Source: a bacterium
Lineage (GTDB): Bacteria; Electryoneota; RPQS01
NCBI GenBank assembly: GCA_016702305.1
Contig: JADJEH010000001.1
Coordinates: 806,001-870,000, forward strand
Reading direction: 5' to 3'
Length of the DNA: 64,000 bases
Shown: piece by piece, positions 25,596 to 34,510 of the stretch
Layout: the number at the start of each line of letters is the position of its first letter
How positions within the stretch are numbered: the first letter of the stretch is position 1
Made by a program: the position numbers and the translations under genes
Notes under the pieces: generated by a model
Databases searched by the model: none
What the model was told of the DNA's origin: nothing
The model's input: the letters and a program-made list of their open reading frames with translations, nothing else

Positions 25596-27139
25596 GTGAC
25601 CAATTCACCTAAGCGGTCTAATGAGCGGTACTGCACGGCCTCCGTGACGTGGTGCAGTTCGATTTCTTCGCAGCCGCCCAGATCCGCGATGGTGCGAGCG
25701 ACCTTTCGAATACGATGATAGGCGCGCGCGGAGAGGCCCATGCTCTCGACAACCTGTCGCAGCAGCTCCAGGCTGTGGCTGTCAATCGGCGCGAACTGCT
25801 CGATCTCTTTATTGTTCATTTGCGCGTTGGCGTAGAGATTCGAGCGGTATTTCTCGTAGCGTTCGCGCTGTTTGCGGCGGGCGAGTTCCACGCGACTGCG
25901 AATATGCTTCGTGTCATCTTGCGCGGCAGGCGCCGACAACTCATTCCACGTGACGCGCGGGACCTCAACGTGAAGATCAATGCGATCCAGAAGCGGTCCG
26001 GAAATGCGCGATACGTAGCGGCGAATCTGCTCGGGCGTGCATTTACACTCACGATCCGCGTCTGTTGCAAAACCGCAAGGACAGGGATTCATGGCCGCGA
26101 CGAGCATGAACTGCGCGGGGTACGAGAGCGTAATTGCCGCGCGGGACAGCGTGACGACACCGTCCTCGAGCGGCTGCCGCATAACTTCCAGTACGTTCTT
26201 GTGGAACTCGGGGAGTTCGTCTAAGAACAGCACGCCATGATGCGCGAGTGAAACTTCGCCCGGTCGCGGAATCATGCCGCCGCCGATCAACCCGGCATCG
26301 GAAACCGTATGATGCGGCGAACGGAATGGCCGATTGGCTACGATGGCCTGGCCATCCCGGAGCAGGCCCGCGACCGAATGGACGCGAGTCGTTTCGAGCG
26401 CTTCGTCCAGACTGAATTCCGGGAGAATCCCGGGCAGACGCTTGGCCAACATCGTTTTCCCAGAACCCGGCGGGCCGATCATCAAGACGTTGTGCGCACC
26501 GGCCGCTGCAATCTCGAGCGCGCGTTTGACCGAAGCCTGCCCGCGCACGTCTGAAAAGTCACCGACGGGCTCGCGCGACTCATCAAACAATTGTTGGTGG
26601 TCTACTGTGAAGCGCGCAATCGGCAACTGGCCATTGAGAAAGTCCACGGCGTCACGCAACGTGCCAACCGGATAGACAGACACGTCGGGAATCAGCGCGG
26701 CTTCGCGGGCGTTGCCGTCGGGCACAATCATCCGCGCTACGCCCTCGCGAGCCATGGCATGCGCCACAGGCAGAACCCCGCGCACGGGACGGACATGGCC
26801 GTCGAGCGCTAATTCGCCAACTACCGCGACATCCCGCAACGCATCGGGGACCAGTTGCCCGGATGCGGCCAAGATGCCCAGCGCCATCGGCAGGTCGAAA
26901 CTGCTGCCCTCTTTGCGAATATTAGCCGGGGCAAGGTTTAGGGTGACCTTGCGCAATGGCATCGCGTAGCCGGAGTTCTTAATCGCCGCGGCGATGCGTT
27001 CCCGCGCTTCTTTCACGGCATTGTCAGGCAGACCGACGACTACTGTGGAGCGTTCGGAGGCGTTTTCGAGATGACACTCCGAGCGGACGCGATATGCATC
27101 CACCCCCAGTAACGCCGCTGTGATCACCTCGGAGAACAT
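25592..27139 (-). CDS. comM: YifB/ComM-type AAA+ ATPase (Mg-chelatase-like)
   Basis: A 515-residue protein. The N-terminal Lon-like domain holds the conserved VVGLPDNAVKEARERI. An AAA+ module with Walker A GPPGSGKTMLAKRL and a Mg-chelatase C-terminal domain follow. ComM is a hexameric helicase that promotes branch migration during natural transformation, though many species carrying it are not known to be competent. It follows the GNAT-like gene by 8 nt and overlaps the ANL gene by 4 nt. All motifs are intact. The symbol is by family. Confidence 0.93.
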   Translation of the reverse strand: MFSEVITAALLGVDAYRVRSECHLENASERSTVVVGLPDNAVKEARERIAAAIKNSGYAMPLRKVTLNLAPANIRKEGSSFDLPMALGILAASGQLVPDALRDVAVVGELALDGHVRPVRGVLPVAHAMAREGVARMIVPDGNAREAALIPDVSVYPVGTLRDAVDFLNGQLPIARFTVDHQQLFDESREPVGDFSDVRGQASVKRALEIAAAGAHNVLMIGPPGSGKTMLAKRLPGILPEFSLDEALETTRVHSVAGLLRDGQAIVANRPFRSPHHTVSDAGLIGGGMIPRPGEVSLAHHGVLFLDELPEFHKNVLEVMRQPLEDGVVTLSRAAITLSYPAQFMLVAAMNPCPCGFATDADRECKCTPEQIRRYVSRISGPLLDRIDLHVEVPRVTWNELSAPAAQDDTKHIRSRVELARRKQRERYEKYRSNLYANAQMNNKEIEQFAPIDSHSLELLRQVVESMGLSARAYHRIRKVARTIADLGGCEEIELHHVTEAVQYRSLDRLGELVT

Positions 27140-27147
27140 GGAATTAG

Positions 27148-28263
27148 CTACAACTTTCGGTCATATATGCGCCACCGCTTATAGGGTTTGGAACCCATGG
27201 ATTGCGCGGCGCTGTTCATCATCTCGTTATCTTCCAGCACCCACGAAAACTCGCCCCAGCCATAGCCGACCGATGTGCCGGCTTCGTAGGCGCGCAAGTA
27301 CAGCACGGTGTCAATGCCCTTCTTGCGGAACTCCGGCAGAACGCCCATGGCCAAAATGCGCGCGCGGCCCGTCTTGTGCTTATTCAGCAAGAGCCTGATG
27401 ATGCCGAACGGAAAGAGCTTGCCGTTGAGCTTCTTGAATATCACATTCAGGTCCGGCAGTCCAAGAATGAACCCGACGGTGCGACCGTCGTCCGTCTCCG
27501 CGAATTGAATCAGACGCGCGTCGAGAACCGTCTTCAGGCCCGCAGCCATCACATCAATCTCGGCGTCGGTCATGGGCACAAAACCCCAGTTCTCTTCCCA
27601 GGCGGAATTGTAGACGAGTTTGAACCGCTCCACTTCGCCGCGAAAATCCTTGGCATTGAAGGTCCGGAAGCGAATCGCCAACCGTTCTTCCAACTTGCGA
27701 CCGATTGTCCGCACGCGCTCGGACAGCTCACCTTCGTGCATTTCGTAGGCGAGCAGGTCCTTTTCTTTGGCAAAACCCTCCGCCTGAATCAGATCCGCGT
27801 AGTACGGCGGATTGTGCGTCATCATCACGGCGGGCGGTGTGTCAAAGCCGTCCACGAGCAGACCGCACTCTTCATTCGTCGAGAAGTTCATCGGGCCACG
27901 CATCACATCCATGCCCTGGTCCCGCAGGAACGAGGCAGCGGCCTCGATCAACGCATGCGCCACTTCCTGGTCGCGAACACATTCAAAGAAGCCGAAGAAA
28001 CCGACACGGTCCTTCCAAAACTCGTTGTGCGCGCGATTGACGATCGCACAGATACGCCCTGTTACACAATCGCGGTCATCAACGGCCAAAAAGCTCTTGA
28101 CAACCGCGTGTTGATGAAAAGGATGTTTGGGGGAGAACAGGTTCCGCTGATCGAAAAGTAGTGGCGGCACCCAGTGCGGATCGCTACCCTGTACTTGCCA
28201 GGGAAACTTGAGAAAGCGGGTCAGCATCACCGGATCCTGAACCGGAACTATGCGAATCGGAAT
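27148..28263 (-). CDS. GNAT-like acyltransferase, possible bacterial ceramide synthase
   Basis: About 371 residues. The start region IRIVPVQDPVMLTRFLKFPW and DPHWVPPLL fit a family of roughly 380-residue GNAT-fold proteins. The C-terminal half (around ILAMGVLPEFRKKGIDTVLY) is the acetyl-CoA-binding signature. Homologues that I recall in sphingolipid-making bacteria act as ceramide synthase, adding an acyl chain to the SPT product. It directly follows an SPT-like gene, which supports this. The start is unusual: an ATT at 28263 with GGAGG 6 nt upstream keeps the first strand. An ATG at 28227 would remove it. Confidence 0.6.
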   Translation of the reverse strand: MPIRIVPVQDPVMLTRFLKFPWQVQGSDPHWVPPLLFDQRNLFSPKHPFHQHAVVKSFLAVDDRDCVTGRICAIVNRAHNEFWKDRVGFFGFFECVRDQEVAHALIEAAASFLRDQGMDVMRGPMNFSTNEECGLLVDGFDTPPAVMMTHNPPYYADLIQAEGFAKEKDLLAYEMHEGELSERVRTIGRKLEERLAIRFRTFNAKDFRGEVERFKLVYNSAWEENWGFVPMTDAEIDVMAAGLKTVLDARLIQFAETDDGRTVGFILGLPDLNVIFKKLNGKLFPFGIIRLLLNKHKTGRARILAMGVLPEFRKKGIDTVLYLRAYEAGTSVGYGWGEFSWVLEDNEMMNSAAQSMGSKPYKRWRIYDRKL

Positions 28264-29452
28264 GAGTGGCCTCCGCGCGGAATGGAATGATCTTGGATAT
28301 CTTGGCGATCTTGTCCAGCGCGAAATCGAGCTGCGCATGAGTATGCGTGGACATGACCGAGAAGCGAATCAGGCTCTGGCCGGGCTGCACCGCAGGCGGC
28401 ACAACCGGATTGATGAAGATACCCTCATCCTGCATCATCTTGCAGACCTTGAACGAATTCACCGCGTCACCAACCACAACCGGTATGATCGGCGTGTTGC
28501 TATGACCCGTATCGAGACCCAGATTCCTGAGTCCGTTGCGCAAGTAGTTTGCGTTGCTCCACAACTGAACACGGCGCTCAGGTTCTTCATCAATGATCTT
28601 CAGTGCTGCCAAGACCGCGCCGACTGTCGCCGGCGGCGGACTCGCCGAGAAGATCAAGGCGCGCGCATGGTGTTTCAGGAAGTGAATGATATCTTCCGAA
28701 GCGGCCACAAAACCGCCAATGGCGGCCAGCGACTTCGAGAAGGTGCCCACGATCACGTCGGTCTCGTCGGTCAGTCCGAAATGCCCGGCTGTGCCGTCGC
28801 CGTGGGGGCCATATACGCCGACGCCGTGGGCGTCGTCAAGAATCAAATCAACGTTGTACTTCTGGCACAACTTCACGACAGCAGGCAGATCACAGGTATC
28901 GCCCTCCATCGAGAATACGCCTTCCGTGATTACGATAACATCCTTGCCCTGGTGAACCCGCAACAGTCGCTCAAGATCGGCCATGTCGTTATGCCGGAAC
29001 TTGGCGATTCTGCCAAAGGATAGCCGTGTCGCGTCAATGATTGAAGCGTGCGAAAGGGCGTCCGCGATCAACCACGTATTCCGCGTCACCAGCGTCGCGA
29101 TTGCTCCAAGGTTGGCCTGGTAGCCTGTCGTGAACAGCAGCACCGAGGGCTTGCGCAAGAATTCCGCGAGTCGTTCTTCGCATTCACGGTGAATACTCAG
29201 CGTCCCGTTGAGGAATCGGGAACCCGCGCAACCCGCGCCGAAATCGCGCACTGCCTGCTGCGCCGCTTCCTTTACTTTCGGATGATTGGTCAGGCCCAGG
29301 TAGTTATTTGAACCGAGCATGAGAATATCGCGGCCGTCAATTTTGACAACGGCATCCTGGTCCGTTTCAATCGCGCGGAAGTAGGGATATATTCCCGCCG
29401 CCATCACTTCACGTGCGGTTTTGAACTGGGCTACTTTCTCGGAAATTCTCAA
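28184..29452 (-). CDS. Alpha-oxoamine synthase, serine palmitoyltransferase-like
   Basis: A 422-residue fold-type I PLP enzyme that condenses an amino acid with an acyl thioester. It shows GSNNYLGL, GAGCAGSRFLNGT, the PLP-stacking His in DALSHASIID, Asp207 in LDDAHGVGVYG and the PLP lysine 240 in GTFSKSLAAIGG. The N-terminal GIYPYFRAIE is typical of bacterial serine palmitoyltransferases rather than of KBL or BioF. The start is a TTG at 29452 with GGAG 9 nt upstream. The last 30 or so residues are low-complexity (Ser/Gly/His) and overlap the next gene by 80 nt. Confidence 0.82.
   Translation of the reverse strand: MRISEKVAQFKTAREVMAAGIYPYFRAIETDQDAVVKIDGRDILMLGSNNYLGLTNHPKVKEAAQQAVRDFGAGCAGSRFLNGTLSIHRECEERLAEFLRKPSVLLFTTGYQANLGAIATLVTRNTWLIADALSHASIIDATRLSFGRIAKFRHNDMADLERLLRVHQGKDVIVITEGVFSMEGDTCDLPAVVKLCQKYNVDLILDDAHGVGVYGPHGDGTAGHFGLTDETDVIVGTFSKSLAAIGGFVAASEDIIHFLKHHARALIFSASPPPATVGAVLAALKIIDEEPERRVQLWSNANYLRNGLRNLGLDTGHSNTPIIPVVVGDAVNSFKVCKMMQDEGIFINPVVPPAVQPGQSLIRFSVMSTHTHAQLDFALDKIAKISKIIPFRAEATHSDSHSSGSGSGDADPLSQVSLASTG
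28270..28274 (-). promoter_or_regulatory. Shine-Dalgarno that points to an ATT start
   Basis: GGAGG on the minus strand, 6 nt before an ATT at 28263 and inside the coding end of the SPT-like gene. It is the only strong ribosome-binding site upstream of the conserved first strand of the GNAT-like protein. AGGA 7 nt before the ATG at 28227 competes with it. Confidence 0.4.
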
Positions 29453-29493
29453 ACCACTACTCCAACGGCTGACAAAAGTTATAACTCAACGAC

Positions 29494-29832
29494 TCAATAT
29501 TTGCGACTGAACATGTCGGACAGAAAAGGAACAAAGAAACCACGCCCCTTAAAGACGTTCAATATACCGAGCACCGCCAAAACGACGCAGAAAAACAGCA
29601 CGAAATCCCAGATGAACCGGAAACGCAGCAAAAGCGCCAGGATTTCAATGAAAAACAGCGCCATCCCCAAGCGGACATGGCCCGCCACAAATGCGGATTC
29701 TTCGCGCTTGAAGAACGGCACAAAACAGACGACCGGGACGTACGCCAGCACAGCAAGGAGCTTCTCGTCCTCGCTGACTTCGTACTGCTCGGCAGGCGGT
29801 GGGGTAGGTGCTTCCTCTGGCATAATCGGCAT
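29494..29832 (-). CDS. Small DUF4870-like membrane protein
   Basis: A 112-residue protein with a Pro-rich acidic N-terminus and two or three transmembrane helices. The pattern VSEDEKLLAVLAYVPVV followed by KREESAFVAGHVRLGMALF resembles DUF4870/Tic20-like small membrane proteins; the family has no assigned role. The first ATG lies 2 nt after the CCA end of tRNA-Arg, so its only Shine-Dalgarno candidate (GGGGGTG) is the tRNA acceptor stem. A second ATG at 29823 is possible. The frame upstream of 29832 is the tRNA and was not used. Confidence 0.7.
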   Translation of the reverse strand: MPIMPEEAPTPPPAEQYEVSEDEKLLAVLAYVPVVCFVPFFKREESAFVAGHVRLGMALFFIEILALLLRFRFIWDFVLFFCVVLAVLGILNVFKGRGFFVPFLSDMFSRKY

Positions 29833-29834
29833 TG

Positions 29835-29909
29835 TGGCACCCCCGACGGGACTCGAACCCATGCTCCCGGCTCCGGAGGCCGGTGCTCTATCCACTGAGC
29901 TACGGGGGT
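29835..29909 (-). tRNA. tRNA-Arg (anticodon CCG), CCA encoded
   Basis: A complete cloverleaf on the minus strand. The 7-bp acceptor is ACCCCCG / CGGGGGT and the D stem is GCTC / GAGC. The anticodon arm is CCGGC-CTCCGGA-GCCGG with CCG at the anticodon, the variable loop is 4 nt, and the T arm is ATGGG-TTCGAGT-CCCGT. The discriminator is G, followed by a genomic CCA. It decodes CGG. Confidence 0.96.
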
Positions 29910-29947
29910 AAAGACGATCGGGCGGGTGCGACCCGCTTTAACCCGAT

Positions 29948-29976
29948 AATATAATCAGATTAGACCCAATATGCAA
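29948..29976 (-). promoter_or_regulatory. Sigma70-type promoter of tRNA-Arg
   Basis: Minus strand: -35 TTGCAT (29976-29971), a 17-nt spacer and -10 TATATT (29953-29948). The predicted start is near 29941, about 32 nt upstream of the mature tRNA 5' end. Transcription would continue into the DUF4870-like, SPT-like and GNAT-like genes unless stopped; no terminator is seen after the tRNA. Confidence 0.7.
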
Positions 29977-30033
29977 TACGGGGTGCGGGATACTAATGTG
30001 CTATTTCTAATGAGTTTCTGCTGATCAGCGAGA

Positions 30034-32256
30034 CTACCGACCCAGCCGGGTGCTGAGCGAATGATCGTAGATTTCGCTGGCCAGACTGAGAGGCAAGGTG
30101 ATCCAATCGTTGATGACAATCAGCTCCCCTCCTACCCTGCCGAGCATCTGCAGAGGCACTTCCATCAACTGGCAAAGCTCCTTGAGCTTAGGCCAGTTGT
30201 CATGCTCGACACTTACGACAACGCATCCGGCCGTCTCGGCGAACAGGGTGTCCACGACCCGCTGTTTCCATGGAAACGTCAACAAACAGCCAATGTTCCC
30301 GGCCATGCATGACTCGGCAACTGTCACCGCCAGCCCGCCTTCCGAAATGTCGTGGGCCGAAGCGATCACTCGTTGCCGCGCGAGCTCGGGCAGAAGGCGT
30401 ATCAGTTTGACATGGTTTTCAATATCAAGGCGCGGAGGGGCTCCTGCCGTGACGCCGTGCATTGTGGCCAGATATTCACTGCAGCCCAAGTCAGGTCCGA
30501 TTTCGCCTAACAGTGCGATGAAATCCCCTTCGCTGCGAAATGAAATCCCGACATGCTTGCTAACATCGTCAATCACGCCAACCATGCCGATCACAGGAGT
30601 CGGGCGGACCGGGCCAGCGGGAGACTCATTGTAAAAGGACACATTACCGCCGGTGACAGGGATATCCAGGGCCGTGCAGGCGTCAGACATCCCGGTGATG
30701 GCTTCGTGGAAGAAGAAGTAATTCTGCGGCTTCATCGGATTGGCGAAATTCAAGCAGTTGGTAATGCCAACGGGAACCGCACCCGTACACGCGACATTCC
30801 GGGCACCTTCGAATACTGCGAGAGCGGTTCCGCGCCGCGGGTCCACCGAGACATAACGAGAGTTGCAGTCCACGGACAGTGCCAGACCCTTGTTCGTGCC
30901 TGGTACCCGCACCACACCGGCGTCGGTGCGCCCGCCACCCTGCGCCGTGGATGCTCCAATAGTATGATCGTACTGCTCAAAGACCATTCTGCGACTGCAA
31001 ATGTTCGGTGCACCAAGCAAGGCCACGAGTGCGTCGTTCCAATCCGACGGATCGGGCAGATGCGTTGGATCAAACGACAAAAGCGGGTCCAGCGACTCAG
31101 GACGCTCATGCTCGCGCACGTTCTGCGGGGCGCCGCCGCCTAACACGAGTGATGCCGCGGGAATACGCCCGACCTCCACACCGTCTTCGATAATTGTAAA
31201 ATCGAGGTCGTCAGTTACGTAACCCACCAGATCGGCGTGCAGGTCCCATTTCCCGAATATTTCATGCGCATGATGCTCTTTGCCGCGTTCCAGCACGACC
31301 AACATCCGTTCCTGCGACTCTGATAGGCAGATTTCGTAGGCGTTCATGCCTTTTTCGCGGCGCGACACCTTGTTCACGTCGAGCACTATGCCGGTGTTCC
31401 CACGCGCCGGCGTCTCGCTGCAGGAACAGCAAATTCCTGCGGCGCCCATGTCCTGCACACCAACTAACGCATCCGTTCCGGCCAATTCAAGCGTTGCTTC
31501 GAGCAGGAGCTTTTCCTTGAAGGGGTCGCCGATCTGCACCGACGGGCGCTTCTCCTTCGAGGACTCGGACAGGTCTTCTGAAGCAAACGATGCGCCGTGG
31601 ATGCCGTCGCGTCCAGTCGCGGAACCTACAACGAACACGGGATTCCCAACGCCTTTGGCCGCGCCCGTAATGATCTTATTCACTTCAACGACTCCGACTG
31701 CCATCGCGTTGACCAGAGGATTCTCGTTGTAGGATGCATCAAAATAGACCTCGCCCGCGACCGTCGGAACGCCGAAACAATTCCCATAGTGGCTGATTCC
31801 ACGCACGACTCCGTCGAGCAATTGCGCGGTGCGCGGATGAGAGGGATCGCCGAATCGCAATGAGTTCAAGGCCGCGATAGGGCGCGCGCCCATCGAGAAA
31901 ATGTCGCGCAGAATGCCGCCTACACCCGTCGCCGCGCCCTGAAACGGCTCGATCGCCGATGGATGATTGTGGCTCTCAATTTTGAAACAGACGGCCATGC
32001 CGTCGCCAATGTCAATCAGCCCCGCATTCTCTTCACCCGCTTCCACCAGTACACGCTTGCCCGTGCGCGGGAGGCGCTTGAGTTCGCGAATCGAGTTCTT
32101 ATACGAACAATGCTCGGACCACATCGCGGAGAATATTCCCAGCTCGACAAACGTCGGCACGCGATTCAAAATTCGTTGAATATGCTCGTACTCGTCGGCC
32201 GTCAGGCCGTGCGCCAGTGCGGTGTCCAAAGTTACGGGCGGATAGGCAATCGTCAT
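30034..32256 (-). CDS. purL: Phosphoribosylformylglycinamidine synthase subunit PurL
   Basis: The glutamine-dependent FGAR amidotransferase step of purine synthesis. At 740 residues this is the small form, which needs separate PurS and PurQ; neither is in the window. Motifs seen are WSEHCSYKNS near the N-terminus, the ATP-binding GVGGILRDIFSMGARP and AHDISEGGLAVTVAESC. The ATG overlaps the uvrC region's stop by 4 nt (32253-32256). No truncation is seen. Confidence 0.96.
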   Translation of the reverse strand: MTIAYPPVTLDTALAHGLTADEYEHIQRILNRVPTFVELGIFSAMWSEHCSYKNSIRELKRLPRTGKRVLVEAGEENAGLIDIGDGMAVCFKIESHNHPSAIEPFQGAATGVGGILRDIFSMGARPIAALNSLRFGDPSHPRTAQLLDGVVRGISHYGNCFGVPTVAGEVYFDASYNENPLVNAMAVGVVEVNKIITGAAKGVGNPVFVVGSATGRDGIHGASFASEDLSESSKEKRPSVQIGDPFKEKLLLEATLELAGTDALVGVQDMGAAGICCSCSETPARGNTGIVLDVNKVSRREKGMNAYEICLSESQERMLVVLERGKEHHAHEIFGKWDLHADLVGYVTDDLDFTIIEDGVEVGRIPAASLVLGGGAPQNVREHERPESLDPLLSFDPTHLPDPSDWNDALVALLGAPNICSRRMVFEQYDHTIGASTAQGGGRTDAGVVRVPGTNKGLALSVDCNSRYVSVDPRRGTALAVFEGARNVACTGAVPVGITNCLNFANPMKPQNYFFFHEAITGMSDACTALDIPVTGGNVSFYNESPAGPVRPTPVIGMVGVIDDVSKHVGISFRSEGDFIALLGEIGPDLGCSEYLATMHGVTAGAPPRLDIENHVKLIRLLPELARQRVIASAHDISEGGLAVTVAESCMAGNIGCLLTFPWKQRVVDTLFAETAGCVVVSVEHDNWPKLKELCQLMEVPLQMLGRVGGELIVINDWITLPLSLASEIYDHSLSTRLGR

Positions 32257-34091
32257 ACTACCGTTCGTGATTTTCGTTCGTGAAAAAACTCGAGCACTTT
32301 GTCAGCCAGTTGCGGGCTGATCCCCTTAATGGCCGTCAACTCGTCGCGCGTCGCGTCGGCCAAACGCTGCATGGTGCGGAAGTGCATCAGCAATAACTTC
32401 CGCCGCGCCGCGCCGATGCCGGGGATGTCCTGCAATTCGGACGCCATAGACTCTTTTTGCCGCACAAGACGGTGATACGTTATGGCGTAGCGGTGCACTT
32501 CATCGCGCACCTGCTGCAGCAACTTGAGCGCGGACGACGTCTTGGGCAAATTGAAAGGCTCATTGTCGCCGGGCCGATAGATCTCTTCGAGCTTCTTGGC
32601 CAAACCGATGATCGGTACGTTATCGATCCCGAGGGCGCGCAGTGCCTCAACGGCATTCGAGAGTTGGCCTTTGCCACCGTCAATGAGAATCAGGTCCGGC
32701 ATAGGCTGTTTCTCTCTCTGCAAACGGGAAAACCGCCGACTCACGACTTCGCGCATCGACGCAAAATCGTCAGGACCTTCAACCGTTTTGATTTTGAAAC
32801 GGCGAAACTCCGAACGCGCCGGGCGACCATTCTTGAAAACCACCATACCCGCCACCTGATGATCGCCCATCAAGGTCGAGATATCGAACGCGACGATTTC
32901 GCGCGGCGGATCATGCAATCCGAGCCGCAGCTTCAACTCTGTCAAACTGGCCGGAATCCGTTCACGCTTGGTCTGCGACCGCAGGAGCTCCTGCAATTGG
33001 AGATCGGCGTTGCGCTGCGCAAGGTCCACCATTTGCACTCGCTCGCCGCGGGCCGGAATGCGCACGTCCACTCGGGCATCGGCCTGTGAGCGCAGCCATT
33101 CATAGAAAGGCTCGGCATCGCTCGGCTCGCACGGCAGGACCAGTTCATCGGGCACGGCCGATTGGGCGTAGTAAATCTGCAAGGCCTGGGCAAGCACGTC
33201 GGGCAATGGGGTGTCTTTGGGCAGCCGCACCGGATAGTGAACTCGGCCCAGCATGCGGCCGTCGCGTACTTGCATGACGACGAGACAGCCATCTTCATCC
33301 TGAATGGCCAGACCAATGATGTCACGATTGATCGGCTCGGGAGAGATGATCGTCTGCCGCCGGGTCAGGTTCTCCATGGAGGCGAGCCAATCGCGCAACT
33401 GGGCAGCCCGTTCAAAGCGCAAATCCTCGGAGGCTTCGTCCATGTCGGCGCGGAGACGGGCGATGATGTCACCGCCGCTCCCTTTCATCACAGCCGAGAA
33501 GTCGCGTACACGCTGCATGTATGCATCCGGCGACTCGTTGCCGATGCAGGGTGCATTGCATCGCCCCAGATGAAACTCGAGACACGCCTTAAATTTTCCG
33601 CGGGCCACAGATTCTTCTGTCAGCGGCAAGTTGCAAGTGCGAATCTGCAGCATGCCGCGCAGCACATGCAGAAGTCCTTTCAAATAGCGCAAGTCGCCGT
33701 ATGGACCGAAGTGGCGCGAGCCATCCTGCTCGGGCCGCCGTGTTAAAAAGATCCGCGGAAACGGCTCATTGACGATGCGCAGGTACGGCTGCGACTTGTC
33801 GTCTTTGAGCATGACGTTGTAACGCGGCTTGTGCTCGCGAACGAGATTACTCTCGAGTATCAGCGCCTCGTACTCTGTTTTGGTCGTGATGACCTCGACA
33901 TCCGCGATCTTGGAAACCAGAATCTCAAACTGCGGCCGCCCGTCGGAAGTCTTTTGAAAGTACTGCCGCACGCGGTTGCGCAGAACCTTCGCCTTGCCGA
34001 TGTAAATGACTTTGGCGCGGGCGTCGCGAAAGATGTATACGCCAGGATCCTTGGGCAGATTGTCCAACTTCTCCTGCAGATCCGGCGTCAT
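32253..34091 (-). CDS. uvrC: Excinuclease ABC subunit C
   Basis: Makes both incisions in nucleotide excision repair. The 612 residues show an N-terminal GIY-YIG domain (GVYIFRD ... VIYIGKAKVLRNRVRQYF), a cysteine cluster, a UVR motif, the RNase H-like endonuclease domain (VAFDISTLMGDHQVAGMVVF) and two C-terminal helix-hairpin-helix motifs (LQDIPGIGAARR, LTAIKGISPQLADKV). It follows mce by 3 nt and is coupled to purL. Length and motifs are normal. Confidence 0.97.
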   Translation of the reverse strand: MTPDLQEKLDNLPKDPGVYIFRDARAKVIYIGKAKVLRNRVRQYFQKTSDGRPQFEILVSKIADVEVITTKTEYEALILESNLVREHKPRYNVMLKDDKSQPYLRIVNEPFPRIFLTRRPEQDGSRHFGPYGDLRYLKGLLHVLRGMLQIRTCNLPLTEESVARGKFKACLEFHLGRCNAPCIGNESPDAYMQRVRDFSAVMKGSGGDIIARLRADMDEASEDLRFERAAQLRDWLASMENLTRRQTIISPEPINRDIIGLAIQDEDGCLVVMQVRDGRMLGRVHYPVRLPKDTPLPDVLAQALQIYYAQSAVPDELVLPCEPSDAEPFYEWLRSQADARVDVRIPARGERVQMVDLAQRNADLQLQELLRSQTKRERIPASLTELKLRLGLHDPPREIVAFDISTLMGDHQVAGMVVFKNGRPARSEFRRFKIKTVEGPDDFASMREVVSRRFSRLQREKQPMPDLILIDGGKGQLSNAVEALRALGIDNVPIIGLAKKLEEIYRPGDNEPFNLPKTSSALKLLQQVRDEVHRYAITYHRLVRQKESMASELQDIPGIGAARRKLLLMHFRTMQRLADATRDELTAIKGISPQLADKVLEFFHERKSRTVV

Positions 34092-34094
34092 CTG

Positions 34095-34502
34095 CTATCC
34101 GTGCTTGGGATGCTCGACGACTTCAACCAATACACCGCCGAATGACGACGGATGCACAAATCCGACCAGCGTGTTTTCAGCACCGGGGCGCAGCGTCTCG
34201 TTGATCAGTTTTGCGCCTGCCTGCGCCAATTCAGTCAATGTCTGCTGTCCATCCAGCGATTTGATCGCCAAGTGGTGCAAACCTGGTCCCCGCTTCTCTA
34301 CAAATTTGCTCACGTTGGCGTCAGGACTGTCTCCGGCCAGAAGTTCAATTCTAAAATCACCAATCTGCAGAAACGCGACATGAGTATGCTGTGAGGCCAC
34401 ATGCTCGCGGTGCGTCAGCTTCGCGCCCGTCAAACGCTGCCAGTCGGCGATAGCCTGTTCCATGTCAGGAACGGCGACGGCGATATGATCTAATCCTTGC
34501 AT
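34095..34502 (-). CDS. mce: Methylmalonyl-CoA epimerase
   Basis: A 135-residue VOC-fold enzyme interconverting (R)- and (S)-methylmalonyl-CoA. It begins MQGLDHIAVAVPDMEQAI and carries the metal ligands His in LDHIAVAV, the Glu in RIELLAG, His in GLHHLAIK and Glu in VLVEVVEHP. It would serve the propionyl-CoA/methylmalonyl-CoA route, but no mutase or carboxyltransferase is in the window. Genes on both sides are DNA repair genes, so it looks like a stand-alone member of a mixed operon. Confidence 0.9.
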   Translation of the reverse strand: MQGLDHIAVAVPDMEQAIADWQRLTGAKLTHREHVASQHTHVAFLQIGDFRIELLAGDSPDANVSKFVEKRGPGLHHLAIKSLDGQQTLTELAQAGAKLINETLRPGAENTLVGFVHPSSFGGVLVEVVEHPKHG

Positions 34503-34510
34503 AGTCGTTA

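Noticed and set aside
29453..29493. Promoter before the SPT-like gene
   Set aside because: TATAAC is present but no -35 at a proper distance.
30013..30026. GCTGATCAGC palindrome after purL
   Set aside because: No T-run follows; a short perfect palindrome is not a terminator.
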